This document shows positions 15,353 through 20,564 of a stretch of DNA of 20,564 nt, one piece after another. Positions within the stretch are counted from its first letter, which is position 1; each line of letters starts with the position of its first letter. Source of the stretch: Roseibacillus sp. (GTDB taxonomy: Bacteria; Verrucomicrobiota; Verrucomicrobiae; Verrucomicrobiales; Akkermansiaceae); assembly GCA_002723015.1 (NCBI GenBank), contig PBNG01000015.1, positions 22,664 through 43,227 on the forward strand. Direction: 5' to 3'. The notes below the pieces were generated by a model. It did not search any database. It was not told where the DNA came from and saw only the letters and a list, made by a program, of their open reading frames with translations. A program made the position numbers and the translations under genes.

Positions 15353-17830
15353 ATGAACGTCTTTTTACCTGCACTCGTCTGTGCCCTGATCCTCACAGGG
15401 TCAGCAGGCGGCAAGCCATCTTCCAAGGTTCTGAGCGCCTGGCTCGGATCCAGTTACCTCCTCCCAGGAGAGGAGAGCGAACTTTGGCTCACCATAACCT
15501 CCAACAAGAGACCCTTGCAGAAACCAAGGGTACCCCAGACAGAGGCACTATCGTTCAAGTTCCTGGGTGACACAATCCTGCCCCACTCGATCGACCAGAG
15601 AACCTACGCCTATCGTTATCTTGTTTTATCTTATCAGGAGGGCCGTCATATCATTCCTCCGTTTTATCTGGATCACGAGGGAGCCCAACTGGCCTCTCCT
15701 CCACTGAAACTTAATGTGAAGCCTCTCTCTGAAGCAGCGTGGTTCTCAACCGAGATAGAGGGAGAGTCCTGCTCCTTTGCGAGCAGGATCAGCCTTCCAG
15801 AGAAACCGCCATTCGAAGGAGAGGCGGTCCAAGCGGAAGCAAAGATCTATATTCCCGCACGATTTCAGATCGAGAAGGCCTCCATTGCTGAACTGGCTCG
15901 CGAAGGCCTTGCTGCAGAGCGGTTTGATGTCTCTGCCGTCATTCCGGAGGGGAAAATGTTGATCTCAACTGTCCGGCTGAAACAAAAAGAATACACGGGG
16001 CTGGCATATCGCAGCACCATCACCCCGTTAACAGGGGGCCACCTCTCCATTGGACCTGGAACAATCCCCCTGACCCTTCTTGTTCGCGTATCCCGCCGCG
16101 GCCTCACTGAAACCGTACCGACCTCGCTTGAAGTTCCCCTCCCCCGCGTTAGTGCCACTGCGCGGTCTCTTCCCCGGCCAAAACCCGAGGGATTTCGGAA
16201 CGCCATCGGCAGGTTCACAATGACAGCGAGCGCAAAACATAGGGGAATGCGCATACAAGATCCCATATCCGTTCAACTCACGATTGAGGGCTCCGGGAAT
16301 CTGAACACACTCAGTCCTCCAGAAGTGCCCGTAGAGATGGGAGCATGGAAATCCTACCCGCCTCATCGACTCCCCCGTCGAACAACCGGCAACCATTCAG
16401 GAGGGTCTGTCACCTTCACCCAGACTCTCCGACCCATTGGGTCACAATCCTCCATACCCAGTTTCCGCTTCGTCTCTTTCAACCCAGAAACGGAGAAGTA
16501 TGTTACCTCGTATTCAGCCCCGATACCGCTGGAATTCCGATCTCCATCCATGGATTCGGGGAAGAAACCGCTTGTCTACCCGAGTAGTGAAGCACCCCTC
16601 AGTACAACCGACAACATTCTGGGAATCAAACCCTTCGACCTCTTCGGAGCAGAGGCTAACGAAGGCATTCACCCTGCCTGGCATTTTATCCCCGGAGTTC
16701 TCAGCATCATTCTGCTCGTCCGACTGTTACGAGTCCGCATCCTTAGCCGTCTGGCCTCATCCCCCGGGAATTCACATCTTCTTGAAGCACTCGATACGTT
16801 GGAACGGGACGACATTGATCAACAGCAATTCCTCCGGAGAGCGGGATCTCTTATTGAACAATGTATTCCAGAGGAAGCTCGCGACAATGAAACACGTGAG
16901 ATCCTCGCAAAGAGGGATCAATACTGTTACCGCCCCGATGGGGCAGGACGGTCCATTACCGAGTCCCGGCGGCAGGAAATCATCCAACACGTCCGACAGC
17001 ACGTCATCAAAAACATCGCCATTATCGCCCTCCTTGCCTCGCTATTCACCCCTGAGGTGAATGCGTCCGCAGATCCTGCACAGGCATCACCAATATACCA
17101 GCAGGCAGAAGCGGCCTGGGACGACCAGACATTTCGTCTCGCCCTTGACCTTTACCAGGAGGCCCAGAGGATGCGACCAACCTCCCCGGACATCCTTTAC
17201 AACTTGGGGAATTGCCATTTCCAACTTGGGGAACCGGGATTGGCAGCACTGTATTATCACCGCGCTCTTCAGCTTAATCCTTCACATCCTGAAGCCCTTC
17301 AGAATCTCCGATTCGTCCAAGCTGAAACTGGCGCTATTAGAGCCACTGCACCCTATTATAAAAAGTGGATCAGCTCCGTCACCCGGAACACCTATGCAAC
17401 CGGTCTTGCATTCGGCCTCTGGAGCATGGTTCTTTCTTCCCTCTGTCTGTTACAGATTCGTCGCTTCCGAAAGCTCTTTCGCGCTGTCTTCCTGTCTGGA
17501 GCTCTCACTGGAATCGGAACAGGAGCTTGTCTCATTCATTATCCAACTCCGGGTGGATCCGGTCCACGGCACCGGCAGGCTGTCATAATAGATTCTATCC
17601 CTGTGGTGGCGGGCAGCACCGCTACCAGTCTTCAGGGTGCGGGACAAAGCCGTGCAGCCGCCGGCCAAGGCCTCTTCCCCGTGGCTCCAGGAACTCTCTG
17701 CCATTTGATCGCGAGGAGGGGCGAATGGACCTATATTGAGATCACGAATGGACTACGTGGCTGGGTTCCTAGTTCTTCAACCTGCGCCATTCTGCCAGTC
17801 ACCAGTAGGCCTGAGCACCTTCAGGATTAA
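15353..17830 (+). CDS. batD: BatD-BatE fusion: oxygen-tolerance protein with TPR and SH3 domains
   Basis: This is an 825-residue protein. A signal peptide (about 1-18) leads into a BatD beta-rich region (about 25-400, with LLPGEESELWLTI and the repeated IEGSGNLNTL-type motif). A membrane helix follows at about 444-460, then a basic stretch and a cytoplasmic helical section (about 465-550). A second hydrophobic segment (about 552-568, ending NASADP) resembles a signal peptide. TPRs (about 580-655, YNLGNCHFQLG), two membrane helices (about 681-701 and 709-728) and an SH3-like domain (about 742-815, GEWTYIEITNGLRGWVP) complete it. The second half is the BatE layout. The start is ATG 15353, 3 bp after the BatB stop. 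It is the last gene of the locus; an AT-rich gap follows. Confidence 0.9.
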   Translation: MNVFLPALVCALILTGSAGGKPSSKVLSAWLGSSYLLPGEESELWLTITSNKRPLQKPRVPQTEALSFKFLGDTILPHSIDQRTYAYRYLVLSYQEGRHIIPPFYLDHEGAQLASPPLKLNVKPLSEAAWFSTEIEGESCSFASRISLPEKPPFEGEAVQAEAKIYIPARFQIEKASIAELAREGLAAERFDVSAVIPEGKMLISTVRLKQKEYTGLAYRSTITPLTGGHLSIGPGTIPLTLLVRVSRRGLTETVPTSLEVPLPRVSATARSLPRPKPEGFRNAIGRFTMTASAKHRGMRIQDPISVQLTIEGSGNLNTLSPPEVPVEMGAWKSYPPHRLPRRTTGNHSGGSVTFTQTLRPIGSQSSIPSFRFVSFNPETEKYVTSYSAPIPLEFRSPSMDSGKKPLVYPSSEAPLSTTDNILGIKPFDLFGAEANEGIHPAWHFIPGVLSIILLVRLLRVRILSRLASSPGNSHLLEALDTLERDDIDQQQFLRRAGSLIEQCIPEEARDNETREILAKRDQYCYRPDGAGRSITESRRQEIIQHVRQHVIKNIAIIALLASLFTPEVNASADPAQASPIYQQAEAAWDDQTFRLALDLYQEAQRMRPTSPDILYNLGNCHFQLGEPGLAALYYHRALQLNPSHPEALQNLRFVQAETGAIRATAPYYKKWISSVTRNTYATGLAFGLWSMVLSSLCLLQIRRFRKLFRAVFLSGALTGIGTGACLIHYPTPGGSGPRHRQAVIIDSIPVVAGSTATSLQGAGQSRAAAGQGLFPVAPGTLCHLIARRGEWTYIEITNGLRGWVPSSSTCAILPVTSRPEHLQD

Positions 17831-17945
17831 ACGAATTTCCCATCAAGAAGTTTTTGTGTTCTGACGACTGAAGGGGTTTATATTTCATAAATATTAAAAT
17901 TTTATTTGACTGTTGTATTAATTTTGAAAAAGAATAGGGCAGATC
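17831..17945 (+). promoter_or_regulatory. AT-rich spacer with probable promoter for the LysM gene
   Basis: This 115-bp gap is far richer in A and T than its surroundings, especially 17879-17935. A candidate sigma-70 promoter is TTGACT (17906-17911), 18 bp, then AAGAAT (17930-17935). It would leave a leader of only a few bases and would collide with the ribosome site AGGG (17936-17939), so an earlier promoter in the TTTATATTTCATAAA stretch is also possible. No clear terminator for the Bat operon was found here. Confidence 0.4.
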
Positions 17946-18995
17946 ATGAGAGCTTCTGTATTCACCCTGACTCTTCTCTGCTCCCTGCCTCTTTACGCCG
18001 AAAGTAACGACGACCTTGACGTGCTCCGAGCCCGTAGCACCGAACAGGAGAGACAAATTCGTAACCTCGAGACCGAAATCGAGAGTCTACACAGTCAACT
18101 TGCTCTAGAACGCCGCCGCGCTCAGGGTAGGAAAATCACATCCCCCCCTGCGGTCATTCCCTCCCGAGTGGACTCTAGAAGCTACATTGTTTCTACCGGG
18201 GATACCCTTTCCTCGATTGCACGGAAGCATCAGGCCTCTGTGGGAAACCTCATGAAGTTGAACAGCATAGAGGATCCCTCTCATCTACAAGCCGGACAGC
18301 GAATCATTCTTGGCCCAGGCGCGGAGACCAGAGGAAAAACCCCGTTTTTCAAAAAAACCCCTCCCAAGGCGATCCCGGTCCTGGAGGAGGAGCCTAAAAT
18401 TAAACCCGCGAAAGGAGTCCCTGAGGTAAAGACATCTCCCGACCTTCCTAAAAATTATAAGGTTGAACGAGGAGATACTCTCTATGGGATTGCACGGCGG
18501 CACGGGGTCAGCATCGAGAAACTCAGGAGCCTCAATCCTGACATTGAAGACCGTATTCTCGTGGGACAACGCATTGCTGTCGTTGACCAGGGACGTCTCC
18601 CCTCATCCGGGACGACACGAAAGAAAGCAGGGGCTGTTACTCCTTCGACTATGCAGGAAAAGCCATCTCTCCCTGCTGAGACGATTACCTACAAACCGAT
18701 CAAAACCAGCGAGCCATTGGCGCCGAAGCCATCTCTCAAGGCTCCCTCCTTGAAGGAGTCTGACAGACCATCGAAACCCGCTGCCTCCGCCGTCAATCTC
18801 AAATCCGAAAAGACTGATGCGAGAGTGGCCCCAAGGAGCATTTCCTCCGTCTTTGTTTCCGAGGAAGTTACCTTCGGGGACTTTGCAAGGCGTCATGGCA
18901 CGACGCCAGAACAACTCAACGCCCTTAATGGCTGGGACTTCAGAGGAAGTCTTCTCTTGGCCAAGGGCTCCGAAATCTACGTTCCAGGGAGCTGA
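17946..18995 (+). CDS. Exported coiled-coil protein with three LysM domains
   Basis: The 349-residue protein starts at ATG 17946 with AGGG six bases upstream. A signal peptide (1-18, ending LPLYA) is followed by a heptad-like coiled coil (about 22-60, RQIRNLETEIESLHSQLAL). LysM 1 lies at about 80-122 (VSTGDTLSSIARKH), LysM 2 at about 171-213 (VERGDTLYGIARRHGVS) and a more diverged LysM 3 at about 303-346 (VTFGDFARRHGTT). They are joined by Pro/Lys-rich linkers. LysM domains bind N-acetylglucosamine-containing glycans, so it is expected to sit on peptidoglycan in the periplasm. No peptidase, amidase or transglycosylase domain is present, so it may be a binding or regulatory factor, loosely like NlpD/EnvC without the LytM part. 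That comparison is inference. Confidence 0.9.
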   Translation: MRASVFTLTLLCSLPLYAESNDDLDVLRARSTEQERQIRNLETEIESLHSQLALERRRAQGRKITSPPAVIPSRVDSRSYIVSTGDTLSSIARKHQASVGNLMKLNSIEDPSHLQAGQRIILGPGAETRGKTPFFKKTPPKAIPVLEEEPKIKPAKGVPEVKTSPDLPKNYKVERGDTLYGIARRHGVSIEKLRSLNPDIEDRILVGQRIAVVDQGRLPSSGTTRKKAGAVTPSTMQEKPSLPAETITYKPIKTSEPLAPKPSLKAPSLKESDRPSKPAASAVNLKSEKTDARVAPRSISSVFVSEEVTFGDFARRHGTTPEQLNALNGWDFRGSLLLAKGSEIYVPGS

Positions 18996-19059
18996 TAGCT
19001 GATTACTTAATCCTTCCCCGTCTTCCCTCAGTTTCTAGATCCCAACGGCAAGGCAGGGC

Positions 19060-19094
19060 GACGCCCGGCAGGTACTCAGGTGCCTCCGGGCGTC
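19060..19094. terminator. Strong 35-bp hairpin between convergent genes
   Basis: GACGCCCGG (19060-19068) pairs perfectly with CCGGGCGTC (19086-19094). After one bulged C, AGGTAC pairs with GTGCCT (one T-G wobble) around a TCAG tetraloop, giving a stem of about 15 pairs. It lies 65 bp after the LysM stop and 30 bp beyond the RND stop on the other strand, so it can serve both transcripts. No T-run follows on either strand, so intrinsic termination is not proven; it may instead protect 3' ends. Confidence 0.55.
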
Positions 19095-19124
19095 ATTCAT
19101 CTGCTCGGAGCAGGTGGGATCCTG

Positions 19125-20564
19125 TCACATCCGATTTACGAGATCGTCTGACGAGACTGTCGAGATCGTAACGTCCTCCACCCCTGGCAGGGAACTACCT
19201 CGATCTTTCCCAATCAACCAACGTCCAGCCATTCGAAGGTCTTCCAGGATCACGTAAGCGGAGGGAACCAGTATTAGGGTAATTGTGGTCGCAAAAAGTA
19301 TTCCGAATCCAAGCGAAATTGCCATCGGGATGATGAAGCGAGCCTGCATGTCCGTTTCCATCAGCATCGGAGTTAACCCTACAAAAGTGGTGAGGGAAGT
19401 AAGGAGGATCGCCCGAAATCGAACTGCTCCTGCACTCACTGCCGCTTCCAGTATATTTGCCGAGGTCTTTTTCTTTCGATTCACATAATCCACCATGAGG
19501 AGGCTGTCATTGACGACAACACCCGCCAGCGCGACAAATCCACACATGGACATGATACTTAATTCCGTACGCATGAATACATGTCCAAGCACGGCTCCTA
19601 CTATCCCGAAGGGAATGACCGACATGATGATTAATGGTTGCAGATAGGATTTCAGGGGAATTGCCATCAGGACATACATAACGATGAGCGCAAAAACGAA
19701 CCCAAGACCAATCTCGCGTACACTCTCAGCCTGATCGGATTGCTCACCCTCAAAACGATACGTGACTCCGGGAAAGTTACCTGTGACCTGAGAGAGAGCC
19801 TCTTCCTTGAAGCGCCTTACGACCTCATTCGCGTTACCACGGGTATAATCGACGTCGGCAGTGATCCGAATCGCCCTGTTTCGATCTGATCTGCGGATTG
19901 TGTCGGGACCCCTCCGCTCCCGCACGTGGACAACTTGACTCAGGGGGACAGTGCCCTCCCGTGTCCTTAGTTTCATTTGCTCAAAATTCTCGACCGACTC
20001 CCGCTCCCCCTCGGGATAACGCACCATGACCTTAACCTCATCATCACCTCTCTGCAGGCGCTGCACCTCATCTCCATAAAAAGCCCTGCGGACCTGAGAT
20101 GCCACCTCACCCAGACGAAGTCCCGCGGCTCTTCCTTCTGCGGTCAGCTCTCCAAAAGTGAGTTCCCTCTTTCCGGGGCGGTCCGTATCGGCGATATCAA
20201 TAATGCCTGAATAAGCTTCAAGTTTCTCCCTCAGGAAATCGGCTGCTGCCCTGAGGTCTTCCTGCTTTTTACCTGTTAACAGAAGATCTACCGCATTCCC
20301 GCCTCCGGCCGCCTGAGCAACGAAAGTCAGCTCAACCGCACTGGGAATACTTCCAACCTGCTTACGCCAGCGCCTGACAATGTCTTCTGAGGAAATATCC
20401 CTCTCCGCGGAGGGTGCGAGCTCCATGGTCACCTCTCCGATATGAACCCCCGACCTTGGACCCCCTGCTGAGAAATCCGTAATGAAGGGCTGGATCCCTG
20501 CACTGGCCAGAATGTGCCTGACGACCGGCTTTCCCTGCTTTGTCTGCACCTGGGGAGAGCTTGC
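19125..20564 (-). CDS. RND-family efflux permease, C-terminal part (5' end outside window)
   Basis: The minus-strand frame is open to the window edge; the GTG at 20549 is internal, since codons upstream of it (ASSPQ) remain in frame. About 480 residues are visible, the second half of a roughly 1000-residue permease. A periplasmic porter section comes first (VELTFVAQAAGGGNAVDLLLTGKK, then GKRELTFGELTAEGRAAGLRLGEVASQVRRAF in two segments). Five membrane helices follow, numbered TM8-12 by family, including the conserved GVVVNDSLLMVDYVNR region and LTTFVGLTPML. RND permeases export drugs, metals or lipids using proton flow, with a membrane-fusion partner. The proton-relay acidic residues of TM4 are outside the window, so substrate class cannot be judged. 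Its stop faces the LysM gene across the hairpin. Confidence 0.93.
   Translation of the reverse strand, partial: ASSPQVQTKQGKPVVRHILASAGIQPFITDFSAGGPRSGVHIGEVTMELAPSAERDISSEDIVRRWRKQVGSIPSAVELTFVAQAAGGGNAVDLLLTGKKQEDLRAAADFLREKLEAYSGIIDIADTDRPGKRELTFGELTAEGRAAGLRLGEVASQVRRAFYGDEVQRLQRGDDEVKVMVRYPEGERESVENFEQMKLRTREGTVPLSQVVHVRERRGPDTIRRSDRNRAIRITADVDYTRGNANEVVRRFKEEALSQVTGNFPGVTYRFEGEQSDQAESVREIGLGFVFALIVMYVLMAIPLKSYLQPLIIMSVIPFGIVGAVLGHVFMRTELSIMSMCGFVALAGVVVNDSLLMVDYVNRKKKTSANILEAAVSAGAVRFRAILLTSLTTFVGLTPMLMETDMQARFIIPMAISLGFGILFATTITLILVPSAYVILEDLRMAGRWLIGKDRGSSLPGVEDVTISTVSSDDLVNRM

Noticed and set aside
17903..17928. Bacteroidetes-type promoter (TTTG with TAnnTTTG) before the LysM gene
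   Set aside because: Both elements appear, but the spacing is about 11 bases instead of the roughly 20 expected.

Overview
The window reads as a chromosomal segment of a free-living Gram-negative bacterium, moderately GC-rich and densely coded. Gene content favours the PVC group, most likely Verrucomicrobiota: a MoxR-DUF58-DUF4381-BatA/B/D locus, a glycine-rich RRM protein, an orphan NtrC-type regulator and an RND permease occur together. This placement is inferred from gene families and is only moderately secure. I see no tRNA, rRNA, CRISPR array, insertion sequence or phage gene.

Layout. Positions 1-6914 hold plus-strand genes: the 3' end of purA, uppS, an NtrC-type sigma-54 response regulator, upp, a large exported TPR protein that overlaps upp by 4 bp, and a class V aminotransferase. 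Positions 6937-9112 hold a minus-strand pair, nadK followed by pepP. A 223-bp divergent region (9113-9335) with a 12-bp perfect palindrome separates nadK from a small RNA-binding protein carrying an RGG-type tail built from 21-bp tandem repeats.

Positions 9839-17830 are the centrepiece, a plus-strand Bat (Bacteroides aerotolerance-type) locus of six genes: moxR ATPase, DUF58 protein, DUF4381 membrane protein, BatA, a BatB-BatC fusion and a BatD-BatE fusion. The last four are packed with overlaps or gaps of 3-4 bp. Known biology of the families suggests a MoxR AAA+ ATPase acting with VWA-domain membrane proteins in envelope stress or maturation of partner proteins. The precise substrate is unknown. 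The two fusions fix subunits that are separate proteins in the Bacteroides locus, and their predicted topology is self-consistent.

An AT-rich spacer (17831-17945), probably carrying a promoter, precedes an exported protein with a coiled coil and three LysM domains. It faces a minus-strand RND efflux permease that runs off the right edge. A 35-bp hairpin between these convergent genes is the likely terminator or 3'-end element.

Recurring themes are the cell envelope (UppS, TPR protein, Bat locus, LysM protein, RND pump) and nucleotide/cofactor metabolism (PurA, Upp, NadK). Many starts inside the plus-strand runs are GTG or lack a clear Shine-Dalgarno sequence, so several 5' ends are uncertain.
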